Assembly (NCBI GenBank): GCA_002914845.1
Contig: JXTC01000205.1
Span: 383,402 to 447,401 of the forward strand
Direction: 5' to 3'
Length of the DNA stretch: 64,000 bases
Origin: Trema orientale
Lineage: Eukaryota > Streptophyta > Magnoliopsida > Rosales > Cannabaceae
Positions 21,419 to 33,007 of the stretch are shown here, one piece after another (the stretch's first letter is position 1; every line of letters starts with the position of its first letter). A program made the position numbers and the translations under genes. The notes beneath the pieces were generated by a model, which made no database searches, was not told the origin of the DNA, and saw nothing but the letters and a program-made list of their open reading frames with translations.

Positions 21419-23145
21419 TGTTAGGACCAAAGTTTTGGCATTCTAAAAGGCAAAAACTTCAAACTCAAGTTATTGTGATTTTAAGTAACAAAGTTATTAC
21501 TGCAGGTCTACTGTTGTCGTAATAACTTGTTACAACAGGTTCTCTATCTTGCTTACAACAGATTTTGTCATAAGCAGAATCTGTTTCGGAAACTTTTCAT
21601 TCTTTCCTTCTTGAGCCTAATTTCCTCATTTGTTGTTTTGAGAAGGATGATAGGATTTTATTCAGATGGATTTTCGTGACCAGCTATCTTGGGTGATTGA
21701 GATAAAGATTTAATCTTATCATTGATTGGTTTCTATTTATAGCTTAATTTACATCTTGATTTAATTGATTGATTCTTGCCTTATCTATTTCAATCATTAA
21801 TCTTTATTGCTGGGTAATATAATTAGGTTTTATTTTCGTCCATATCTGGTGCTAATTATTTATCTCATTAAATTAAATTAATTTCTTTTTAATTTAATGA
21901 CAAGCTATCAGATCTGTCCAGATCTGCTGATCTTATCTATTGCGACAAATTTGTCTGTTTAAGGAAAATTCTCTTGATTGAATTGATTGATTCTAATTAA
22001 TTGTGAAATCAATCATTGTCTTTAAGAAAAGTATTTGTAGGTATAAAAGAGTGATTTTAGCTGATTAAGAAGAGCCAAATTCGTAGAGATTACTTCCTAA
22101 TACACCTGAACGTGTTTCTGGTAATTGTGTAGAACGTTGTTGCACAACTTTCTGGCAGATTACATTTTTGGAAAGTTTTTTTATTTATTGTTTAATACTT
22201 TCCATCTTTTGTTTCAGTTTTTTCACATTTAGAGAGGACGTGGAGAGGGACTGAAATTCATCTATAAAAGCTCAGCAAGTCTAAGAAATTTGTATGCACC
22301 TCATTTGAGAAAAATACTCACTGAGAGAGCTTTTTTGTTATAATGGTTAGAGTGTGTTTTATACCCATTTTAGTCTTAGAGAGCTAGTGAGTTTTCTATG
22401 CAAACTTTGAGTGCAACTTGTTCTCCGAGAGAAAGGACAATACAACTTCGGGAGAAGACATATCTAAACTAATGAAAGGAGTTTACGTGCGAAGGATCAA
22501 TAAGACGAGGGGAGCTCGCTAAACAAGATTGGTGAAGTCGTTACAATGCATTGCAGTAATTAAAATGAGGGAGTCTTTTATTATATTAGTTAATTGGTGT
22601 TTGTAATTTTTATATTTTACTAATTTGTTTAATTTCTGAACGTGGTCCCGTGGAGTAGGAGAGATTTGAACTATGTTAAAAATGTCTTATATTCATCTCT
22701 TTATTTTTTTTATGTTTTGTTGTAATAAAAAGCACTCATTATTACAACACATTTTATCCGTATATTACAACATAATTAATTGATTCACCTTTCAAACAAT
22801 CAATTAATTATTTGGTAATATTTAACAAAGAATATATTTCATTAGGTATAAGAGCAGAGTCACTTAATTATTAGTGAGATTTTTGGGATTTTCTAGTCTA
22901 TTTGTTTAGTATGTCTTTTCTCAATGAAGGAGGTTCAATTTCACGTCCACGCTTATTAGATGGTACCAACTATCCTTACTAGAAAACTAGAATGAAGGCA
23001 TTCATCAAAGCCTTAGATATTAAGACTTGAAGATCAATCCTTACTGGATGGTCTCATTCGGTAATCAAAGGAGATGATGGTACAACTTCGTTGAAATCTG
23101 AAATTGATTGGTCACCTAAAGATAACTTGCTAGCAAGTTACATGC
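21419..23145 (+). mobile_element. Ty1/copia 5' LTR plus partial gag (truncated fossil)
   Basis: The LTR runs from TGTTAGGACC (21419) to about 22841. A primer-binding-site-like TAGGTATAAGAGC follows at 22843-22855, close to the initiator-Met type. A gag start follows at about 22911 (MSFLNEGGSISRPRLLDGTN, then KTRMKAFIKALD), typical of copia gag. Homology fades near 23145 and there is no pol and no second LTR. A relative of this LTR lies on the other strand ending at 46154. It is a broken fossil. Confidence 0.75.
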
Positions 23146-23650
23146 ATTTTATGATCATTAATTTTGTAGTTATCATTGCTAAATTAAATTTATAACCACT
23201 CTAGCATGTTAGTTACACTATTATTTTGTTGTCTTATACTTAAATCAAAGCCTAATATTTTCAGTGACAACAAATTACATGCTTCAAAGTGATCATTACC
23301 ACACTTGTTTATATACCTTATATCTTTTATAAGCAATCCTCATACATATCCCTTAGTTAAGCTATTTGAACTTAACATTTCTCTCGTGGACAACAAAATC
23401 ATGTACTTGCTTTTCTCCAAAGTAATTGTTATTGTATTCTTCATGCTCGAAGCTGAGGAGTGCTTATATATATTTACTTGCTTTTTTTTTTTTTAAGTTT
23501 AGTCATACGTAAATGCATGTGTAAAACCTTTAATACATACATGTATGAAAGCAACGTTTCCTTTATTTATATCACATTGAGCATACAAGGCTCGAGGAGG
23601 TATTTCATTTTGCAGAATACTCTCCCCATTAGTACACAAGAAAACCTAGC
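23146..23650. other. No gene recognised
   Basis: AT-rich sequence with short chance frames (23305-23496 and 23460-23654) full of hydrophobic, low-complexity residues. I see no element end or family resemblance. Confidence 0.5.
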
Positions 23651-24064
23651 TTAATGGAAGAAGCTCCGAGGTCCGTGGTGCCAACGATTCGAATACCTCT
23701 GAGGTCCTTGTCGGCTCGTAGAAGATTGAGCACCGTAGTACGGAGGTTGTGGCTCCACATGGGATGCTAACACTGGCATCGGAATCACTCGGCTTCGAAG
23801 ATCCCAGTATAACTCCCGCCAACGGTCGATCTCCTCATATGTCTCCATTAAGTTTGTCTCTGCCATCCTTAGGTTTGCCTCCAGAATTGCAATCTTTTCC
23901 TCTACGTAGGACTGAATCTCCGAAACATGCTCAAAAGCATGAGTAGCATGTATTTCAAACTCTTGGATCCTCTGGATGTAGTAGTGCAATTCGGCTCGGG
24001 ACCGTAATTGCATCTCGGTCAACTGCTCAATTAATGCATTGACCTGAGCTTGGAGATTATCCAT
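23651..24064 (-). CDS. Uncharacterised coiled-coil ORF (137 aa), possibly antisense ORF of an LTR element
   Basis: Start ATG at 24064-24062, with an in-frame stop three codons upstream, so this start is the longest possible. Residues 1-90 show heptad-like Leu/Ile spacing (MDNLQAQVNALIEQLTEMQL, then EEKIAILEANLRMAETNLME), consistent with a coiled coil. The last 40 residues are Pro/Ser/Arg-rich with a YYGAQSSTSRQGPQ stretch. Base composition is clearly more GC-rich than the surroundings. I do not recognise the family. It lies antisense and immediately left of a + strand LTR-like region, which is where Tat-lineage gypsy elements are known to carry an antisense ORF. That reading is inference; a small host gene or a decayed one is also possible. 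Confidence 0.4.
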   Translation of the reverse strand: MDNLQAQVNALIEQLTEMQLRSRAELHYYIQRIQEFEIHATHAFEHVSEIQSYVEEKIAILEANLRMAETNLMETYEEIDRWRELYWDLRSRVIPMPVLASHVEPQPPYYGAQSSTSRQGPQRYSNRWHHGPRSFFH

Positions 24065-24300
24065 GCTTGCTTAGTCTACTTGAGGACATACCGGCATAGG
24101 CGGAGGAAACGATGGCGAACTCAGTATTATATCCGACAAACTACTCAGAGGATACATACGGCTGAGGAGAAGACGAACCCCATGAAGATATGCTGGACGA
24201 GCCCGAGTTCGAGCTAGGAGCCATGACGGGAAGTGGAAAAAGATAGATATGATCGATGTATAACTGAGAGGAAGACATGGCTTGTGAGACATATGCGAGA
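24065..24300 (-). pseudogene. Ser/Gly-rich upstream reading frame, remnant
   Basis: On the - strand, ATG at 24224 opens MAPSSNSGSSSISSWGSSSP, which soon meets a stop. An upstream ATG at 24280 (MSSSQLYID) lies in the same frame. This frame is not continuous with the coiled-coil ORF at 23651-24064. The two could be exons or a decayed single gene. No family is recognised. Confidence 0.3.
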
Positions 24301-24318
24301 CCCTCTATTTATAATGCT
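24300..24318 (-). promoter_or_regulatory. TATA-like box for the antisense ORF
   Basis: Read on the - strand, the sequence is ATTATAAATAGAGGG, a good plant TATA context. It lies about 30 bp upstream of the first - strand ATG (24280). Confidence 0.4.
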
Positions 24319-24329
24319 TGATGAGCTCC

Positions 24330-26400
24330 AGCGAATGATTATATCCACTGTAGCTCAGGGGATTTAATGTTTTGGGGTTTTTCCAATTTTTGGGATTAAT
24401 CCTAAAATAAGAATTAGTAGTAATTAAGCATGGGATTAGCAAGACTTGAGTAAGCTTAGTGAAACTACACATGCCATGGGACAAACGACATAAACTCAAG
24501 AAAATGACATGTAGTTTGGCTAAAACTACATGTCGTTTGAGCTCCTTTCCACCCATATTCAAACTGCAAGTCATTAAAGACCAACTACACATCACTTGGG
24601 GCTGGACTACCTGTCGTTTTGGGGGTTCCTCTAGCCGAAGCAAAGCAGCGTGCCGTTTAGACTACACACAAGCTACGTGTAGCTTGTGCACAAGCTATCC
24701 ACTAATGCTAGACAATTTTAGAAGACCCTAGAAGCCTTCAACTTGTAATCAAAGGACTTGTAGCTACAAGTACTTACTGTCTAAGGTCTTCTACATTAAG
24801 TAAGCTTAAGTTAACATAAGCTTGACACCTAATCCCCTTGTTCATTAAGGAAAACTAGCTAATTAGTGTTTGACACCTCAATCCCTTGTAGTAGAAGTCC
24901 CCTTGTTGTATAAGGCATTCCTTGCCTATAAATAGAGAGGTAATGCTCTCATTTGTAGACTAATGAGCTTATACTATCTATAATACAACACCGCTCTTAT
25001 TTTTCTTTAGCCGTGCTCTCTTTCTCTCCTTTTTTCCAATCAATTGTGTTTTCAAGCTTCTTTGCTCTCTTGCTCTTGCTTTGTATTCATCTGTAACTTC
25101 CATATTATCATCACCATCTTCTATTTCTTTTAGATACATATTTAACACCACTACCATCACTCCTTTCCCCCTTCAACCCGTGGGTATATTGCCACCAACA
25201 TCACCATCCATTTCTCATCCAAAGTCACCAAAACCTCATCCTTTTATCACCACTTGGTTACCTCAATATCAACACCTCTATCATCCTCTCGGTTTGTTTG
25301 ATAATCTGAAGCTAAGTTCCCATTTTTCTCCCTTGTTATTATCACCATTAGCTTTATCTTACCATCATTTGCATGTATTTTTATATAACTTGGTCATCTT
25401 TTCACACTTACATGTGCACACACCTTTATATGGACATCTTATTATCCTAGTTTTATATAAATATATGTATGTATACGTACCTATTTTTGCATGTCTATGC
25501 ATGTGTGAATCTTGATCAACAAGTGTCCTTAGTATTGGTATTTTCCTAAATACTTATACAAGTCTAGATACTTTTGCATGTCTATTTCTTAAGCTCGCAC
25601 TTATTTATTCATGTCTTGGGTCCAATAACTAGTTTCATGTCACTCTCTTACTAATCAATTACTTTTATACCATTTTCTACTATCCTGTTATTTTTACGTT
25701 ACTTTTCTACTAACTTGTACAATAAGCTTCTTTGCATGCGGTTTCTAAGCCTCGCACTTCAGTGATTTTTGGGCCCCGAGCTACTCTCCTCAAACTTTGT
25801 GCTTGACCCGTGGTACAAGTTCGGGATTTTGTGTTCTCTCATTATCCCTCTCTTATTTCTGTTATTATTATTGCTGTTATTATTATTATCTCTAATCCCT
25901 TTATTTTCTGTTTCCAACCTCTAGTTGACAATATGGTCGATTTATTCATGTCTGTCAACTAGATTCTTTTATCATTATCGCATTATTATATTATTGTCGA
26001 TTCGTAAGCTAGTTATCCCTGCAACCGCATACGTATAGGGACGCCGTGGGAAGAGTCATTCTTTATTACGACCGCCTATCGGGACTTCGATACGTAGTAT
26101 CAGCGTTGTGATAACACTTATGTTGTTATTATGCCATTATTATTATATCATTATTATTATATTGTAAGTACGTTATCCGTGCAACCGCTAACGTGGCAAG
26201 GACACTGTGGGAAGTGTCGTTTTCTATATCGACTACCTATCAGGACTTAGACACGTAGACTGTGTTGTGATAGCTCTTATGCCTATATACTCTTTATAAT
26301 CTAACCATATTCCCAGTTATTCTCTGCTTTGTTTTAATTAATCACAGGTCCTATTAATTAACTAGAACACAAGGTCCGATCCCGAACAGTAGGTTTGCCC
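24330..26400 (+). repeat. LTR-like region with U3-type repeats and TATA box
   Basis: The left part (24450-24710) repeats an ACTACATGTCGTTTG-like motif about six times and contains a perfect palindrome (ACATGTAGTTT / AAACTACATGT, 24510-24540). A CCTATAAATAGAGAGG TATA context sits at about 24926. Downstream there is a C/T-rich stretch, then two diverged ~115-bp direct repeats (about 26007-26127 and 26167-26282) with GTGCAACCGC and GACAC.GTGGGAAG phrases. This layout resembles a long retroelement LTR with U3 enhancer repeats. I could not find both ends or a target duplication, so class and borders are open. The 25081-25515 frame is Pro/Ser/His-rich and looks like chance. Confidence 0.4.
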
Positions 26401-27160
26401 ATATTCTCAATATTAAGCTAATTAGACTCTTCATGTATGACATTCTAAATTTTTTACCTAATTATATTGCTTTTGCTTTTAAGATCAATTAAGGATAAAC
26501 TTGAATTTCTTTTTATTGAGCTAGTATGCAAAAAGACCTTCTCTAGTAAGTTTAGATGCTAAGTTTGTTTGATTGATCTCTCGTTGTTACCATTACTCTT
26601 TATTAAGAGCTTTAGTGCGTAGTATTGAGATGGTTAAGCAAGTATTGTGGTTGTGGCTTAAAATGAAAGAGGTTGGGATTGAACCAATTAAGTTAAAAAA
26701 AATTTATGAATGAGTTGGTGAATTCAATGTTCATTGAATCGGCCAAGACGCCAAGTGGAAAACGGAAAAACTGCTTGTAATACTATCACTAAAGGGCGTA
26801 AATTATAATACTTTACTTATTTAAATTTCTAGCTAGTTTTCTTCCCCTTTTTTCAGAATTAAAACCATAAACCGTTGACAAATATTTGTCAGACAAAAAT
26901 AAAGACACCAGAAACAGTTGATAGATATTGTGGGATGAAAATAGAGACAGGTTTTGGGATAAGAATCAATCAGATGCATTTTAGTAATTGGTTTTGCTCA
27001 TAAAGCAAATTAATTGTATAGTCTTTAGTCTGTAGTTGTAAAATTAATTTAATTAGTATGCAAATCCACTTCTATTATTGAGATTTAGGATGCGAAAGTA
27101 AATCTGAGTATGACAAAATGCCAGTTAAAAAATAACATACTTATGATAGTCTTTCGTTTC
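26401..27160. other. No gene recognised
   Basis: AT-rich non-coding DNA. No ORF, RNA gene or element terminus was seen. Confidence 0.5.
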
Positions 27161-27161
27161 C

Positions 27162-29925
27162 AGGTTATCATAAGTATCATACTCGGTTACCATAAGTATC
27201 CTATCTGGTTTAAAAAAAAAAAAGTCCATTATAGATGTAAAACCCTATAATTAATTAGAGGTAAATCGTTCATTTGACCACTTTTAAAAAAATAGGTAAA
27301 TCAAAATTTAAAATTCGAATTTCAACTTCATTGAAAGAAAAGTTAAATATATGGGTTATTTTGCAATTTTGAGGGACTTATTTGACAAAATTCTCAAACT
27401 AGGAATTTATTAGCAGATCTAGAAGCCCATTAATTGAGAGACACGTGCACAGTCCTGTTTTTCTCAGCTATTTCTCTCTCTTTCCTCACGATATCTCTCT
27501 CGCTCTAATGATAAAACGCCGAAAAACTGGCATAACTCTGACGACGGCCTTCTCGGCCAAATCGAGTTGCGCACCTCCCGGGTCCACACCGCGCCATCGA
27601 GATAAAGCCCAAACATAGTTTGCAGAGCCTTTTATGCCTCCCAATGCCAGCGAAAACAGAAAAATAGCCACGAGCATTTTTTGGTGTAGACACCATTTCC
27701 GACAACCTCAGGTCATGAAACTGAGCTTGATCAACTCATCTCGACACGAGGATCATCATGGTATATATATCTTGGCTCAATATTGCCCGGATTGAATTTT
27801 TTCATTTTAGCTAGTTTTGAGCTATTTAGTTTTATGTTGTGAGTTTTCAATCCGACCGTTAGATCGTAAAATAAACCTCATAGTTGTGATGTACTCATGA
27901 AAATATGAAGTTTGATATATATATATTGACTATGTTTCGTGACCGATACAGAAAAGGAAATTTGACGAGTTGGATTTGCCACGTTTTGCATACCACGGGG
28001 TCGGGTTTCAGGCCGAGCCTGAATTAGTCAAGTTATATATCTAACCTAACTAATTTGTGTACTAGGAATTCAGTGGTAATGTCTGTTTCTCCATTCGAAG
28101 CTCTGTTAGAAAAAAGACATTTCAAAGTGGACGATCGAGGATTAAAAAACGATCACCAACCCTCCGAACGATTGCCAAATGACATCAAATGCTCTCCATA
28201 TCACCGTAGCGCTAGCTAGTTACTCGATTGAGATAGTGATTCGATTACTTGATTCTAAAATTGGTTTAATTATGAATTTCACATATTTTGATTAAATATG
28301 TGATTTTGTAAAATATTTGGTAAAAATGTGATTTATACAAATTTTAACATAATTTGATATTTAAACTACTTAGGACGCACGCCACACGGGTTTGCGTACC
28401 AAATATTTTGTTTTTGAACTAGTTTCTACTAGAATTAGATTTTATGGGTTTTGATGCAAATGGTTGTTATGCTGCCAAAATTTTCATAAAATCCAAATTG
28501 TGTGAGAATTTAGTTTTGAGAACTAAACTTGATTGATTAAAAACACTGCATGGTCACCCACACTGGGCTTCCTTTCAAAAAAAAAAAAAAAACAATGCAT
28601 GTTTTGTTTCGTATTTTGTAGAAAATGGTATATATTTTTATTTCTGTCATCTATATAGCATTACATGCATTCATAACACTTATGCAACCGACGAACTTAC
28701 GACACCCCTTCAGGGTACTTGGACTTAAGGTACCTAATCTAGAGTACTTGGACTATATATCATACTCACAGTTACTAACTTAGATGACTCAGATAAAATA
28801 TACATGTGTAGTTACCCAATTAGGATGGCTCACACTACATTGCATGCTTACGGTTACAAATCTTTGGTGGCTCAGATATGTCATTAATTGCATTGCTTGT
28901 TGTGTGGTTAACTTGAATAGACATGTATTGGATTTGATTTGATGCTTTATAATAGTTTGGAATGTTTGAACCTTTGAACAATGATATTGTTTTGAAACTA
29001 TGTTCTACAATGGTTTAGAATATTTGAACCTTTGGAAAATAATTTTGTTTTGAGATGATGTTTCACAATAGTTTGAAATACTTAAACCTTTGGACAATGA
29101 TTTCAATTGAATTAAAATTGTTGAGTATTTTACCAACTATGCAGAATCTCGAAAGTAAGTATTTTTATTCTGGTTAAAAACCTATAATTGAATCTCTACG
29201 GAGGATTGACACGCTCATCCCCTACTTCCTCCTACTTTCAGGTGTTGAATTATTTGAGGTAGTTGTCTTAATGGCTAGACAAGCTGCTTGGCTTTCCTGT
29301 AATCCTATTCCTATTCCCAAGTGGGTGTCTATATTATATTTAATTTTCTTTCCTCATTTAAATATTTAGCCAAGTTTAGTTTAATTACTAGAGGATGTAT
29401 GAGGATGATTTTATTATTAAATTGAGTACTTGGAATTAAGAATGATTTTATGTAAAATTATTTTTAGACATTGGACTTAAGGTTTTAATTGAACTCATTA
29501 TACTAAAATTTATGATTTAAAAATAGTTTCTCAATTAATTAATTTGACTCCTTTAAACTTTAAATGAATGTTTTCTCGAGAAATTTAAAACAAATAAGAG
29601 GTTTTTTGGTTATGAAATTTACATACCTTGAAGTACTAAAAATTAAAATTCAAAGACTAAAAATTAAAATTCTAAGTACTTAATTTTCTGGAATTTTGGA
29701 AAATCACTTTTATCATTGTTTTTATTTACAATTACTAAAAATCACAACTCTAAATTTCCGATTGTGACAATAGATATCCTACTCAATAAAAATAAAAATT
29801 ATCATAGGTATCTTACTTAGTTTCCATAAGTATAATATCTAGGTTTAAAAAGGAAAAATTATTAGAAGTATTATAGTAACATAGTATTATACTTACGGTA
29901 ACATAGTATGATATTTATGATAATC
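27162..29925. repeat. Inverted-repeat (MITE-like) element split by a solo LTR
   Basis: The left arm (about 27162-27203) reads GGTTATCATAAGTATCATAC and onward. The right arm (about 29885-29925) is its inverted complement. A further direct partial copy lies at 29800-29850. Without the inserted LTR the arms would be about 180-230 bp apart. No family can be assigned. Confidence 0.5.
27236..29769 (+). mobile_element. Ty3/gypsy-type solo LTR (2534 bp), perfect target duplication
   Basis: It begins TGTAAAACCC and ends GATTGTGACA, flanked by the perfect 5-bp duplication ATAGA (27231-27235 and 29770-29774). The end type (GTGACA, preceded in relatives by GGGTCGTGACA) fits chromovirus-like gypsy LTRs. 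Relatives lie on the - strand at 33058-35393 and 55471-57439, sharing the ends, a CCTACTTTCAGGTGTTGA phrase and an ATTTGACCA phrase near the 5' end. No internal region is present. Confidence 0.8.
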
Positions 29926-32900
29926 GTTTTTTTTTTAAATAAGGAATGCCCAATTTTTCTTCCTACTTTCTTGATACCTAAGATATCTAAAGTAAACCCT
30001 TATTTATTTTATTTTTTCAGTCAGGAATGCCTAATTCTCTTTCTTGTTACCATGATAATATAGGTAAACGGGTAAGATCTACAGGTAAATGGATAGGATA
30101 CCCAGTAGGAACACACAATTCTTCTTCCCATTTTTCTGATGCGATAGGTAAAGGTTACCTATGGTAATCCTGTAATTGTTTCTCTTTTAATTGAGAAATA
30201 TCTAACTACCCTCCACTTTATCAAATACCATGCAAAAGTCCTAGGATTTTTCTTTTTGGGCAATACCTTCCAACTACTAAGATAATCTGGTAAGTGATTG
30301 CCGATAATAGAGTTATTAACCTAGGTTATTGGCCAAAATCACCTATCAGACTACAAAAGCAGATTGACACTTTGGAAAAATATTTGCCTAATAACTAGAA
30401 TAGATACTTACAACTATTTAATTTCTTTTTTGTTGCTTCAAATTTTATTTTATCTTATTTTTTAAAAAATATTTGTCCTAAAATTTTTTTTTTCTGTTTA
30501 ATATTAACAATAAAAGATGAACTAATGAAAACTTATTTGAAAAAGTTTCATAAAAAAATGTAAACATTGAAAAAAAGGAACGAAAAAAAAAACCACCTAC
30601 TTAAATTAACTGAGGGAAAAAAAAAGAGAAAAAAACTAATATTGAGGAAATAATAGCACGTCAGCTAGCTGACAGCCCCTTATAAAATTTTATTTTCATG
30701 TGCATATCAAAACTTTTTTAAAAAACTATTAAAAAATATCATATCCTACTTACCGTATAAAAGTAAACACATGTCATATAAAAGTAGAGTACAAAAAAAT
30801 GGGCTATATTTTAACAATTTTAGGCTAAGAAATTGTACTGGGGCTAATTTCCTCTTTTGAAGTTGCAAATTAAATTGGAAAAATGACACCCAGCACTACT
30901 TCTGAAAAAATATTACCAAAATTACGGTCTCCTTTCTTTTATATATTTTCATACGATCGTTTTATACAAAAACAACACTTTACCCATCTTGGCTAAGAAG
31001 ATGATCTTTCTCGCATCGGATATGTCGATCTACTAAGGAGCCAAGCCTTAGACAAAACCTCTTCAATAGTTCAGACACAGTTGGTGAGCCTATGGGAAAA
31101 GGTAGCAATGGAAAGGCAATTCAGATGGGTTTTTATCTACTTTCTTTGCTCACGATATCTCACGGCACTCTCTCGCATATGAATATGTTGATTTCAGCAA
31201 CTTCAAGAATGTTAGTCACAATCTTCACAGTCGGGTGCATCAGCTTTGGCTTCATTTCCATTTTTGGCTTTAAATTGTGTGGGTCATTTCTTATGATTGA
31301 GAAGGTCTCTATCCTGAGTTGTATTCAGGATTTTTCTTTCTTTTTCAAAGAATAAAATGGGTCTAGTATTTGATGCTACCACTTGTATGGAAGTTATGAA
31401 ATTGTTTAAAGAAACGACATATCTATTATAGTCAAATGTTTCTGCAATTGCCAATAGAATGGTACTTTCTTTATGCATTATCTCTCATCATGAGTATAAG
31501 TTGATGATGTCTATTTGTTATTAGATGGTTTCAAGGGAAAATCTCAATTTTCCATTATATTCTTCCCTTATTAGAATAATTTCTACTTGTCAAGTGAACC
31601 AAACATGATTTATCCAGAAAACTTTTAGTAAATTTTACAATAATTTACCAGTTGTAAATACTAATTCTAGTCATGATAATGGTATTGCTTAGTTTCTAAT
31701 TTTTAGACTGATTTCAAGTTTGTGTGAATTGGGAATCGAATTAGGTTTTTTAGGATGTTTCGTGTTACAATTAGGGACTATTTTCTTAGAAACTGGTGTT
31801 ACAATTAGGTAGTGGTTAAAGGATGGCTCACTATCAACTCAGGTATTGGTTTCTGAGTTTTTAGGTGTTAAATTAGATACTAAACTAATTTCTAAGATGA
31901 TTGTTATTCAAAATAGCAATTAGTTTCTTAATTTATTAGTGTTAAAATATAGGAATCTAAATTAGTGATTGGTTTATTGTGAAAGAATTATTGATATCCA
32001 TAACTCTCTTGAAAAATAGCCTATTTTGGTTCAAATCATATTAATCAATTTTGAAAATCCAAGAATTACCTACCATGTAAATGGTTCTGAATTTGATTAA
32101 ATTACCACTTAGCCAATTAATTTCTTACCCAAGGATATAAAGTCGATATATTTAGAGAGAAAATGTAAGATCGAATGAAAACCACATCTAGACGTCAAAA
32201 TCTATTTTTCAGTCATTGAAAATTTTTCTTAATCCATTAATCGTAAAAAATATTCTAATTTTAAAAGTTTTACTTTGAAAAGATAAGTAATCTAGGCATG
32301 CCACTATCAAGTAGACAAAACAATTTATCACAAGTAAACAGCTTATAGGAAGACGTAATCATAATTCATTAATTTAGATCAAACAAAATAACCAGAGTAT
32401 CTTAAATGAAATTAATTCATTTATTCTACTAATACACAATTAATGTCAAGCTAACCTTAATGAATTTAGTACAGTACTATATTTAAGTAAACTGAATATA
32501 TTATACCAATTTGTCAATATACAAACAATACGTCATGCAAAAAGTATCATCAATTTAATCATTTTTAACACAAGCACTGTTACTATTTACGCGAACCAAA
32601 TAATTAAAAGTATACCAAAATCAAGGGATTAATATCACAATCCCATAAACACAAATGAAGTCAACCCATGACAATCAAGATACGTGACACTGAATAGTTA
32701 TCTCAGAACCTACAATGATCATATAGCTTATCAATTTAATGGACACAAGAGTACAACAATGAATATCTATTTGAATCAGAAAATTTTGATAGGAGTAGAA
32801 TTCACTAGTCTTGTGTCAATCCCAACACCTCTAAGACTAGAATTTATAGGATATAACTATCTCAAGGATACTAGAGCTTCATTCTAGGGAGATAAATAAA

Positions 32901-33007
32901 AGATTCATGACAAATCAGAGTAAAGACAACATATTTAGTCAATTCCTAAGTAATGTATGAGGTATTTGTCAAATACTTTCTAAAATTCTTTTTAAACAAT
33001 AAAATCT
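29926..33007. other. No gene recognised (3 kb)
   Basis: AT-rich DNA. Near 29958-30060 a GGAATGCC.AATT phrase with its following ~35 bp occurs twice. At 31740-31960 the phrase GTTACAATTAGG recurs. Frames 31092-31355 and 32684-32887 show no family resemblance. The last part, approaching 33057, probably belongs to the gypsy fragment to the right. Confidence 0.5.

Noticed and set aside
24303-24318. Treating the - strand TATA box as proof of an expressed gene
   Set aside because: AT-rich DNA yields TATA-like strings often, so it was kept only as a low-confidence feature.
25081-25515. 144-residue Pro/Ser/His-rich frame
   Set aside because: It lies in the C/T-rich part of an LTR-like region and has no domain or splice context.
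27486-27705. Two overlapping - strand frames with Arg/Gly-rich sequence
   Set aside because: Both lie in the 5' part of a solo LTR. The GC-rich patch explains the openness.
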